Positions 11,613 through 23,500 of a stretch of DNA of 64,000 nucleotides are shown here, in pieces. The notes beneath the pieces are model-generated. The model was not told the origin of the DNA. It ran no database searches and was given only the letters and a program-made list of their open reading frames with translations. The stretch's first letter is position 1. Every line of letters begins with the position of its first letter. The DNA is from Escallonia rubra (lineage: Eukaryota; Streptophyta; Magnoliopsida; Escalloniales; Escalloniaceae): the NCBI GenBank assembly GCA_033065855.1, contig JAVXUO010002281.1, positions 62,001 to 126,000 on the forward strand, given 5' to 3'. A program made the translations under genes and the position numbers.

Positions 11613-11973
11613 TCACGATTTAGGATGATGAACATCAAGTGGTTGATGGGGGATATCTGTGGCCCGTGCGGGGATGGGCATGGTGGGCCTTGGCTGGTGG
11701 AGAGGGTTGCAGAGGCGAGAGTTGGCACCACCGGCTGCAGCGAGCGCCAAAGATGCTGCAGCGGCGGATGATGAAGAGGATGCAGCCACACGCTCGCATT
11801 GAGGGCACATAGTGAGGGTGGTCGGAGGGTTCATGTTCATATAAAACTGAGGGGAAAGTTTCAGCGCTCTAAGCTCATTCACCTCCTTCTGCAGCCGCCT
11901 GTTCTCTTCCGTCAGATTCTCGCAAGAACGCTTAAGATACTCGCAATCCACCTCCGTTTGCTTCAGCTTTGTC
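11613..11973 (-). CDS. HD-Zip class II transcription factor, last exon only
   Basis: The minus-strand exon begins after a good acceptor (GATGCAG, ending 11974) with [15 protein letters not shown], the junction between homeodomain and leucine zipper in HD-Zip II proteins. The zipper continues to about 11860 with a LSPQFYMNM segment. [13 protein letters not shown] follows, which is the class-II redox motif (normally CPSCE; here Ser is replaced by Gln). A Ser/Ala-rich C-terminus runs to the stop at 11613. It is closest in memory to HAT3/ATHB-4-type members. The exon frame is open over 120 codons with correct phase (one base before the first full codon). HD-Zip II factors act in the nucleus in shade and auxin responses. 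No homeodomain exon was found between this exon and the FKBP gene 2.4 kb upstream; either the gene is truncated or the exon is a remnant. Confidence 0.8.
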
Positions 11974-12423
11974 CTGCATCAAGTTTAGAGTCCTTTGAAT
12001 GGTTTAAAAAGGTTCCAAAAATGTGCAAACCATGAAACCAAAAAGCCACCTTGCATAAAGAACCACTGAAGTTATATTGTTCTAAACAGTTCCAAGTAAA
12101 TGCATATAGAATAAGCATGTTGAACTGACAAAAGAGTTGCCACAAATGAGGAGATTTAAAGTTTTCATCATCCTAGTTTGAGCATGTATTCTGGATAGGT
12201 TTAGGATTTATATTGACACGAGGTTTTGGTTGTATATTAGGTTAATATTTTGAGGCTAGGGGTTTCGATTTCTTTGGTAATGGTTAGTGAGTTGAAGTAT
12301 GACTGACGAAAGATTTGGTTATTTCAGTTAATCCAAATGCACGAGAAGGTGACAAAGATATAAATTGTCGTGTTTAGCTATATTGTATGGTTCCTACGTT
12401 GTGCCAGCCACGCGATTAGCCAT

Positions 12424-13170
12424 TCAATAAGCATGTTTTGCGCATTCGTCGGCTTGAAACCAAAAGGTAAGCTGACCCAGATTGACCTGACACGGGCATT
12501 TGAAGAAAAGGTGATCAGTTGTTTCTGGTGCAGTGTGACAGAAGGGGCATAGGTCTGTGTTAATTAAATGGAGTTCGTAGAGGTTTGACTGTAATGGAAG
12601 TCTTTCCCAATAGGTTGGCCATATTAGATAAATCATTTTGGGTGGATTGGTAGAGACTAGAGTTTGACCCAAGAATTTTCACCAGTTAGATGTCCACAAC
12701 GCGAACTACACACATTTGGCTGGTTTGGTGGTTGCTATAGACTACGATGTAGTAAACCATAGGCAGTCTTAACGGTGAACATGCCATCAGATGTGGCTGC
12801 CCAAACTAACTGATCATCATAGTTATATGCAGATATGTGGATTGAAAATATGTTCTTAGCTGTTTCTGGATGAAATGGAAAAGATGTTCTTAGCTGTTTC
12901 TGGATGACATGGATCCTGGATCACCTGTTTGTCCCATTCTTGTTCCTTGATTAAGTCACTGACCCATATATAATATTCGATGTTGCTGCCATAGTCCGCT
13001 CACCCGGAGACATATCACTTTTTGGGATCCATTTATCTTGGCATACCAAAATCCTCTTTCCATTGCCAACTTGCCATCGTAACCCCATTTCCAGGATCTA
13101 TCTCCCAGCTATCATAACTTTGAACTCACTTTTGTTTGGATTGCCGCACAGGATCGACGGGTAAGAGTAT
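12424..13170 (-). pseudogene. LINE ORF2 C-terminus (zf-RVT region), fragment
   Basis: On the minus strand, from about 13150 downward, WQVGNGKRILV-like and WIPKSDMSP segments are followed by VSDLIKEQEWDKQVIQ. DDQLVWAATSDG(M)FTVK comes next, then RLPLQSNLYELHLINTDLCP, and CPFCHTAPETTDHLFFKCP near 12490. This is the order of the C-terminal part of plant LINE ORF2, ending in the reverse-transcriptase zinc-binding domain. Several frameshifts and stops are present. Within it a 34-bp period tandem duplication (about 12851-12910) repeats GTTCTTAGCTGTTTCTGGAT. It lies where the HD-Zip II intron and homeobox exons would be expected. Confidence 0.75.
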
Positions 13171-14036
13171 AAAAAGGAATTGTGACCAGTCAATTTGTTT
13201 GGACACAATCTGACCGCATTTTGTAAGTTAAACTATCTAAGCGAAACTGCCTTTTTATGACAAAATCTCATTACATATTTCACATGCAAGAAAGAAGGTC
13301 CAAGAAAAACTGTAAATAAGTTTGAACGCTAACCAGACTTGCTAATGTAAGGCAAAATTACGTATCGCCGTTTGCGCAAGGAGTTACGATTCAGACCAAA
13401 AGAAAACATGTAGAATGACTCAGAACAAAATGAATATGGACGGTATCTTGATTACATGTCACAATACCGTTTACCGGCACAAAAGCCCTCTCATGACTCT
13501 TATTTAGCTATGTACACGCTTTAGGTGACACATTGAAGGAAGACTAATATGCAATCTGTGTCGCTAAATTCATACCATTACTAAACGAATCGGGGAAGGT
13601 TCAATATCATCTCTTAGCCCTTGCATTTAGTGGGCAAATATCAGCTTATAGTTGTTCACATAAAAAGAATATGAAACCCCTGTTGGGTAACCTTCGAGAT
13701 GAAATATGCATAAATTGTCGCATCACAAAAGTTTTGGGTTTTCCGCTTCTTTTTCCGTTTTTTGGTTGGTTTAGTAATCTGGTATTAACGCGAATAAATT
13801 CTCCAAAACCTTAGTAGTTGAGCTACCCAACGGATGGATTCAACATCAAACCTCAAATGATCATAACTTTGTCTGGATTGCCACATGGGATCAATGGTAA
13901 GACCATAAAAAGGAACAATACAAAGTATTGTAACCGGTCCATTTGTTTGGGCACAATCTGACCGCATTTTATAAGTTGCATAAACTATCTAAGCAACTGC
14001 CTTTTTATGACATAATAATCTCGTTACGTAATTCAC
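13130..14036. repeat. Diverged direct repeats (13130-13280 and 13867-14036)
   Basis: Two copies of about 150-170 bp share the phrases CACAATCTGACCGCATTTT and ACTGCCTTTTTATGACA, about 735 bp apart in the same orientation. No protein or known element was recognised. They could be the remains of LTRs or of a local duplication. Confidence 0.6.
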
Positions 14037-14437
14037 CAGCTGCACACTTTTAGCTTAACGCTGCTACAACTAGCCCCTTTTTTGGGATTTGAGCCTTTCA
14101 GCAAAGCTTTCTTTGTGGGTTATTAGAAATGACCAAGTAAAAGCCGACTCTCGACAGCTCAACTTCACCTTCAGGTCAATTTGCCAAGGCTTCAGGCAAC
14201 CCTGGAAAACTCTGACCACCATGGACCTCAAAGGTCCTGAACCTTGTGAATTCTATGGGAAAAAAAAAACCCGATGGTGTTTCACCAAATAATCACACTA
14301 AACCGAATAAGTATGGCTAGTGTGGTTCAAAATTGCAGAATATGAGTGCAGGAATCCATAAGCACTCTAGAAGTTGTAACTTTATAATACTAGAGAACAT
14401 CAAATTTTTTTTTTCTTTTCCTGGAACGACAGTATAC

Positions 14438-14557
14438 TTAATTGCAGACAATGTCAGAGTGAAATCCTATGGTCCTCCTTTGACAATCTTTAACATCGAG
14501 CAGTTCCACATCAAAAACTTCGAATTGTTTTGCGCTGAAAGGGGTGGAGGGTCCTAC
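14438..14557 (-). CDS. FKBP20-2: FKBP20-2 exon 7 (C-terminus)
   Basis: After acceptor TTTGCAG it reads VGPSTPFSAKQFEVFDVELL, then DVKDCQRRTIGFHSDIVCN and TAA at 14438-14440. It matches the family C-terminus, including the final Cys pair. The frame is open. Confidence 0.9.
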   Translation of the reverse strand, partial: VGPSTPFSAKQFEVFDVELLDVKDCQRRTIGFHSDIVCN

Positions 14558-17500
14558 CTGCAAAACAGAAGATACTTTCTCTACATTACCTATTGGCTAA
14601 CCAACCCGATCGAACTACACTTCCTGACCTTCTTAGGATATACCCATTCCATGATTAGGATCAGACCCAACCTTTGACCCAAATTTTCCAGGACAACTAA
14701 AAATTTACCACAGGTTTTACTTCGACAATAACTGTAAACAAGTTTCACACTGGTAATGCTCGCTGAAAGTAGCATCCAAGGTTTTCATTTTTGCTTTGGC
14801 AAATGGTTGGTTTCTTTGTTGTTATCAAGATGTTACCAAGTTGCAGTGACGTCATCATAATATGGTTTATATATTAGAACTTTTTGAAAAGAAGATCGTC
14901 AGAACTTTCTTACAGTGAAAGGCTCTCGGTAGTCACAATAAGTTCTATTGAGGTTTTCAATGCCCCACTAAATTTGTATCAAATGAACTATCTTAATGTC
15001 CGGGAACAAAGAGACGAACTAGTAGATGAAGACAAGGAGAGTTCCATTGTCTCATTATGTGAGGCATGTAACAAACTTTCCTAAAAAAATGAGGGGGTCA
15101 AAAGTTCCTGGTAATTTGGCAGTGTAGAAAACGACTGATCATCTATATCTAAATTGTTGATATGATTCGGGAGTTAGGTGCTTTCTTCCCCTTCAGTGAT
15201 TTATGCTAAAGGCTGATACTATGATGACAGAGTCTTGACAGGGACTCAGGAAGAAGTGGGATATGTCCCCACATTGCTTGATGTGGTCGATTTGGAGGAA
15301 CATTGACGATTAGAAATTGTCACTACCTAAGCTGCAAATTTGTTCTTGAGCCTACTGTTTCTGTTTAGCGCTTACTCTAGGTCTTTGGTCGCATTTGTAG
15401 AATATGTAAATGTATAATTTGTATGCTATGACTGTCTATTCTTGTGTATATAAAATCTCGGCCTCGTGGTATCAGTACTGTCTTCTAAGCCCCCACCGAT
15501 GAATATATATAATTATACGTCTTCGCGCCCCCACCACCCCAACCCAAACCCACCCCTCTTCTCCCCTCTACGGGTTTTTCCTGCCTTGCAAACATTTCTT
15601 GTCAAATGAGATTACGAAAAATTGCACTCATTCTCCCATTATGTGTAAAAGATTTTCTGTTTATTGGCAACAATTTCTACTTCAGAAAGTCAAAGTGGCA
15701 TGCCACCATTTTGGTCAAGGTAGCTTCTCCCATGGATGGAGCAACATCATAGGTGGAAGACGAGCATTGTATTAGTTTTCAGAATCTGGTCTAAAGAGGA
15801 GATCAGACGGACATAAAGTTCTAGGAACTTTGCAACCCCAAATCGAGAAAATCATAGATAGAACATGTTCAAAGCATCCTATGTCCATTCTAAAGTGGGA
15901 AATCAAAGGAAACAAACAGTAGAAGGGAAAAAAGCATAACTCACAGGTGGTCCAAGCTCTGGAGGTATTATAATTCTCCTTTTCCCCACAGGTCTCATGT
16001 CTCCAATCAAACCCTGCATCAACATTCTCCGTTTAGCTAACCTTCTTTATTTACCAGAAAAGAGGAAAAAAGGAAAGTTTCTTATCAATTGGTTTTCTGG
16101 GTCCCACCTGGAACTAATCCGTTGATTCCGAAACGGATTTTGGCAGGTCTTCCCTGTAAGTAGGTACTGTCAATATGACGACCTGACTCATTATAGCCAA
16201 TATAGTGAAAAGTTACCTGCAAAGCAATGTCAAGTTCAGTACAAGCTTATGATTGCAGACTAATATTTCTAGAACTTAACTTTCTAGACCTTGGAACATC
16301 TATCTCGACTCTTAATTTCTATGAGTTTGTGATGAAAATAAAGAACTTTTGCTTCTTTGGAACGTTCCAATTACTTGTAATAGCTAATGGTGGTTGGGCC
16401 TTCAGTCTGAGGTGCCTCAGTATTTTTAAGTACGGCTTGCAAATGGTGCTTCAACTTTATGTGAAAACATAATTGCATCCTTTGGCACTGTCTTTTCAAG
16501 ATTCGATTTAGTGATGATACAACATGTTGAGAGTTTCCTGGATATGAGAGTTGAATCTTTATCCCGCACTCTCAACGAAGGTGACCAGTAGTCTGGAACT
16601 TAGTTGCAAGGAGCGTGGGTGGGAACAGGAGCGGGTGCGAGGTTCTGGAGCGAGAGCGTCACTACTATAGTAGGTTTTGGGGTGGGAATGGGAGAGAGTG
16701 CGAGATTTTGGGAGCGAGGTTCCGGGATGGGAACGTGACTGGGGTTGAAGAATCCGCAACTAAGGTCAGGAAATTGCAACAGAGTTGAAAGACATGATTG
16801 ATGCCATGCAATATAATCCCAAAGCAAGAGTGGAGGACAAGGTTATTTGGCTTATGGCCAACTCTCGTAAGTTTAGGACGCCAGTGGTGCCTTGGTTGGT
16901 CAGTCTGGTTTTCAGTCAATCCAAACCATTAATTTGTGCTATTGTTGGCTATGCAAAAGGGGATGCATGTTAGGTGTGACACTGTGTTGGATTGTGCTGT
17001 GAAATTCTGCGACGGAAACTGTACCTCCCTTTTCCCACAGGGTCTCGGCTATTCTCATGGGGGTTGTCCAATGTGCAACGTTCAAATTTTGGGGCAAAGG
17101 AAGTTAGATGGATGATTGATACTTTTACAGCTAAGTCTTTCAGTGCTCTGGCTCTTCTGTCCAACTTTTCAGCGCTAGTTTACCAAGTTGGCTGGAATAA
17201 GATTGACAAACTTTTCTCGGCGGAAGACTACACATGCTGTTCGTGTTGCCCGATGATTCTTTTGGCTATAAGCATCAACTTGGGAGCAAAATGATAAGAA
17301 CCAAGCTCCCTGCATATGATATAATTGGCCGACTAGGCGGCCGCTAGGCTTACTAGGACAGATATTTCTTCCTGTCTCTTTAATTTGTGTTGTTTTGTCT
17401 GCCTTCTTTGATGAACTTTTATGTTAATATAGCTTATTTAAAAAAAGTTACTTCTCTTCTTTCCGATAGGTAATTCTATGCAACTGTGTGAAGGAGAAGT

Positions 17501-20500
17501 TTGTCAATCTTATTCCACAAATTTACCTTGTTGATCTCACAAAAGTACTTACAAAAACCTTGTCGAAAAACTACAATTACATAGAAAACGGAGAACCCAG
17601 TTTCCAAGGCTTTCAGATTAGAGATCTTGCGTAGGTGGTTGAGAGAATATGAAACCCACTTTTTATGTTTTTTTTTTCTTCTATATATGATGATGCATCA
17701 CAACTAAATGGCCGGCCTGACAATCCAAAATGTGAAGTTAGCTGGTTTTACATTATCTCAAAGAGATTTTCAACATATGACAAAAGATTCCTCATCTTAC
17801 ATGAGTGAGTGAGTAAGTGTCTGTGAGTGGTCTGAGTATGTGCGCGCGCGCGCGCGCGTGTGAGTGAGAGTGAGAGAGAGAGAGAGAGTATGACAAGTGT
17901 TGTTTAACCAGTTTGGGATCAAGTATTTGTGTGACCATTTCAAGGGAGTGAACACAAACATGATAATCAGGCTTCCTATCTGTAAGGGAGTATATTTTTG
18001 GTGATTGTGGTATGGAATGTAACTTTCACGATAGCTGGTAAGAAAACTAGTACAACCAAATCTTTTAGAGAGTAATATTGATAGAGATAGAATAGTTAGA
18101 AATTCGGTAGCGGTGATGCTTCTCTCTGAAAAACTCTCTTTTGTGATCCCAAGTTTGGAGCTCCATGGGAACACATCCCAAGCTAACATGAGAACTCCAT
18201 ACCCTCGTTGAGAGAACAAACTTGTCAATCAGTGCGAAGTAACAATTCACTGTCGCTTATCGTATTTTCAAGCAAAAAAATGTTTAGACCATAATTTAGC
18301 GTGTGATGTATTAAACAAATGGTAATACTCTTCATGCATTTATGTATTCAAGCCGCTCCTAACCTTAGATTCTTTCAGGTGCTTATGCTCCTCCGCCCCA
18401 GCCCTTGCTTCGTGCAATTAAGGTTAGAAGAAGAAACTTGTCTAATAGTCGATTGGAATTCTATTTGTTTGTTTTCAATGATAGGTAGATTTGACTTGAT
18501 GTGATATAGGATTTCAGTTTTTTTCTTGAGGATTGTTACTGCATTTCTAATAGAATGGGTTTTATTTTAGGTTACTTGGTTTTTTATTCTTTGATTAGAT
18601 TTTCACGGAATCAAGGGTAGCTAGTACTCGAGTTGTCGGGTTGTGACTTTTGTGCTCTACACTATAGCAGAATACTGTTCTTATCATGTCTTCGTTGACT
18701 TGGTTTGTTCGGTGATGGAAATTCAATAACCTACACCCATTGTACTTACGGCCATTGCATTTTGTACGTGGTTCTTGCTATACATTTGGTAGGCCACCTA
18801 CCAGTATGAAGTGAAGAAGGCTTATAAATAGGGCCACTCAACCATCTCAGAAAATCATCCCAGGTTTCCTCCTCTCAGTATATTACGTGAAATAGAGTTA
18901 GTAGCCCTTCTTTCTTGAGAGATAACAATGAGCGGGGTATACAAGGAGTATCCACTTGGATAAGGGTCTCCAATTTTTAGATGAAACTGCTGAGAGTTCT
19001 CTTGTACCTCTCTCGACATTCTCATAGTACGAAGATGTTTGCACACCCTATTGAGGTAGGCACGTTATCGCTGAACCACGTTAAATCTTGTGTCCAAGAT
19101 ATTTGTGCACCTGTGTTTATATTACAGTTCTCGTCAATATCTTTCCCATCACATAGCAATGTTTCCATTGCATCTGCGTGAGCGATACTAACACGAATCG
19201 CCATTGGGATTCTAGTATATTTCATAAATGTAGTAATTTTTTGCTTTGAGAAGTAGTTGATATCAATTTGACTAACATAGGAGCGCTCTCAAAGATGACA
19301 TATCTACCCCTTTCCCATTACATGATACACACACACACACATATATAAATGATGTTTAGTAGTTTCCCAAAGAAAAGCAACAAAAACAGATGATATGTAC
19401 TAGCTAACTTGTTAAATGTTCCTGTCATTGCAACCAGAAGGAAGTTGAAGAAAACAATGAGTGATGGCTTTCAATAATTAAATCACCAGAAACTTCTTAT
19501 CAGCAATGACTTGACAGAAGCGAGTGCCTATTCCTCAATTTCTCCTCGCAAAATGGTTTTATTATTGGTTCATCATCAAACAACAGAATTTCACAATTAT
19601 ATGCAGCGACAATAACGGTTCAACCAATACTAAAAAATCTAATAAAATGTAACGTCCAAGGCTCGCCTGTTTCAGCTTCTTTTTTATCGTCTAAGTAAAC
19701 TACCGAATCTGTTTAGCAGGATACAAATTAAATAGTCTCAGATATAAGTTCCGCGCGACTTTAACATGAATGTAAGCACTGATAGTCGACAGAGGAACCA
19801 TAGCTTCACAAGAAAATTAGGAAAGTCTGAGTAAAAGAAAAACCTGCTGACCAGCTTTTGGGCTATCACCATTACCGACTTCAAAATCCCGGTATATAAG
19901 CCCAGAATCACGTTTTACAAAGTTTTCTGATGCCACTACTTTGACCTCAAACCCTGAGCGAAATCCCGAAACACAAAGTCAGGACAGTTCACATACTATT
20001 GAGACAAAGATTGAGAAGGAAGGATAGGGGACCTATGACTTTTTATAAATACAAGAATGGACCATTAGCTTATTTCTTTACACGCATGGCAGACCTTCTT
20101 GAACAAAGCTTGGGAAGTCTTCAGGGGCATTATTTACCCTCTGGACCCGTTTATTTTGCTCAAGAAGGCGCTTCTCGTCATATGGGTTCTTACTTTTCGT
20201 TTTTTCCAGAAGTAGGCAGAGTTGGAAACAAGCCTGACGAGCACAATAAGAGGAAGAGTTGTTTCCGCCTCAACTTTTCGTTGTAAGGAGAAACGTATCC
20301 ATTATGTTCTCTAGCAGTGCCTAGAATATTAATCCTAAGCAAGTAAACAAGTGGAAAATTGATTGAAGCACTGGAGCCACAATTATCGGCCCTACCCATC
20401 ATCTTTCAATTGTCGACTTAGGCAACATTGGGCTACCAGCTTTTTCTGAATATTCTTCAACCGTGGAGAAGGCTGAGAGTGTCCTATCTGCAAGAGGCAA

Positions 20501-23500
20501 TATACTGCATAAGAACTAGAAGAGAGGAAAATGATCTATTTTGTCGAGGCTCGAGACAGAGGAAGCATAAAAACATAATAGTAAGTATGTATACAAAATC
20601 CATTGGAGAGATGGCCTAAGAGAGGGAAGGAGTTTAGTAATCATATTTTCTCAGCTTAGAAATTCATCGCAATGGTTCCCTCCATACATTAGGCAATGAG
20701 ATGCATATTCAACTCCTTCCTATCCAAGCATCTATCAACATAGTAACAGACTTCACAGCAAATTTAAACCTACTTAAGTGCTCTTTGTGAAAGCAGATGA
20801 TCAGTCATTCCTCCATCTCTTACACCACCAGCTTACCATGAACTACCCACCCCCACAGTTTTGGAGGAATATTTTCTAGTTTGGAACTTCCTCTACTCAA
20901 CTCAGGCCTGCCTTTAGAAAATAGACCATGTCACTCTCCCTGCAGGTTACACCAACTAGATGGCACATATTTAGAGACAGTGTTTCCTTCGAGGACCTGG
21001 CTGTTCTGCTCTGATACAAACCCCAGTAATATTTATCTTTTCACGGTTGAGAACTTTCGGTCTTGATAAAGGGTCTATTACTAGGCCATATTCCAAAGAC
21101 AATTCTGCAATTTGGCATCACGGAGATATGTAGGATCTTGAAAACAAAATGTGATTTACCTAGTTTCCACCAAGATACCAGTTATTGCCAAAGAAAAAAC
21201 CTAAACCTCCCTTCTGATTAACTGGTTTGCCATGGTCTGTTTTTAATTTTTTGTTATTTTAGACGCTTAAGTAGCAAATGCTAAAGGGTGTTAAGCATCA
21301 CAACTAGACAGAATAATGCAAGGCATCAATCTTGCGCATCAAACCCAAAAATAAAGACAATTGTCTTTTTTTCATTTATTGTCTCAAAACAGAGACTACA
21401 ACCAATAAAGACACTCCAACAGAAATAAAGCTACGAATGGCTGGTATTAAACAGCCATTTACACAGTGCAATCCAGAGGACTTTCAACCTGTCTACAACT
21501 GAATTTACAGAAGATAAGTTTTTCAATCACTTCCAAAAATAAGAACAACAATAATCGATATGCACCAAAAGATAGGCCATGAATCTCCTTTGAATCAATG
21601 CACTTGAACCTTCCAGATTCTGCCTTAAAATTTTACGTTGGCTGGGGTTTTTCATTTTGATCATATGTTGGAACGATCGCGTAAACACAACGAGTCCCTT
21701 TAATTTAATTCTTCTTTTATTGAAGGCATCGTGTGGATGACTTAAGTTTTGTAATACAAAGTTGTTGGGTTGTATGACAGGTAACCCAAGAATGAACAAG
21801 CCCTTTCATCGAAACCTCATAAACCGTTAGTGAGTATTTCAGGTTCTTATACCACGAATTCAAACAACTGCACATTCATTAACCAGATTGAAAAAAAAAA
21901 CATCTATTAAAAACCATAATTAACACCCACTGTAATAGCAAAGATAGTAACGATTACCAATTCAGTAGAACACATCTATTAATGTTTCTATCCTACTCAG
22001 GGGCAATGGGGTGTATAAACAAATGAGGAAGCAGATACAGGCAGAAATCCCAAACAAGAAGGCAGGGCCATGAATCTTGAAGTGGGTGGGTTTTCTTCAA
22101 CAATTAGTGGAGAGTAAGAGAGAGTGACTTACAGGAACAGGAAAGTGATGGCTTAAGTTGAAAAGAAGAAAATGAGAGCGTCAGCATTGTTTTGGGTAGA
22201 ATTTCCTCAAAGCAGGGAGGACATCTATGCACTTGGCTTGTTGGCTCGATTCATTAAAAAGTCTCACATTATCTTCTCTCTGTCCCTCAGTTGGCTGTTA
22301 TTATCTGGTGAGTTTCTTGGCTGTTATGATGATGGCCCTCAAAGCAAAAACTAAGCTTGGTTTTATTGACAAAACCATCAAAGAACCCGCTGCCGACTCG
22401 GCTGAATTATCCTCTTGGATACGCTGCAATTCCATGGTCACTTCTTGGCTTATTCACTCCACAATTCCTGCTATTGCCAATAGCATTCTTTGGATAACTA
22501 TTGCTAGTGACTTATGGGTTTATCTCCATGATCGATTTTCTAAAAAAAAAAAGGCTCCCCGCATCTTTGAGATACGGCGAGCCGTCTCCAACAATGAACA
22601 AAAATACAAATTCAGTTTCTACATATTATTCCACCCTCAAGCCCTACCGCGACGAACTCTCTGCACACAAAGATTAAGAAGGAAAGGAGAACTATGACTT
22701 TTTATAAATACAAGAATGGACCATTAGCTTATTTCCTTACGCGCATGACAGACCTTCTCGAACAAAGCTTGGGAAGTCTTCAGGGGCATTATTTTCTCTC
22801 TGGACCCGATTATTTTGCTCAAGAAGGCGTTTCTCGTCATATAAGTTCTTACTTTTGGGTTTTCCAGAAGAAGGCAGAGTTGGAAACAAGCCTGACGAGC
22901 ACAATAAGAGGAAGAGTTGTTTCCACCTCAACTTTTCGTCATAAGGAGATACGTATCCATTCTGTTCTCTAGCAGTGCATAGAATATTAATCCTAAGCAA
23001 ATAAACAAGTGGAAAATTGATTGAAGCACTGGAGCCACAATTATCGGCCCTACCCATCATCTTTCAATTCTCGACTTAGGCAACATTGGGCTACCAGCTT
23101 TTTCTGAAAATTCTTCAACCGTGGACAAGGCTGAGAGTGTCCTATCTGCAAGAGGCAATATACTGCATAAGAACTAGAAGAGAGGAAAAATGATCTATTT
23201 TGTCGAGGCTCGAGACAGAGGATGCATAAAAACATAATAATAAGTCTGTATACAAAATCCATTGGAGAGATGGCCTAAGAGAGGGAAGGAGTTTAGTAAT
23301 CATAGTTTCTCAGCTTAGAAATTCATTGCAATGGTTCCCTCCATACATTAGGCAATGAGATGCGTATTCAACTCCTTCCTATCCAAACATCTATCACCAT
23401 ACTAACAGTCTTCACAGAAAATTTAAACCTACTTAAGTGCTCTTTGTGAAAGCAGATGATCAATCATTCGTCCAACTCTTAAACCACCAGCTTACCATGA

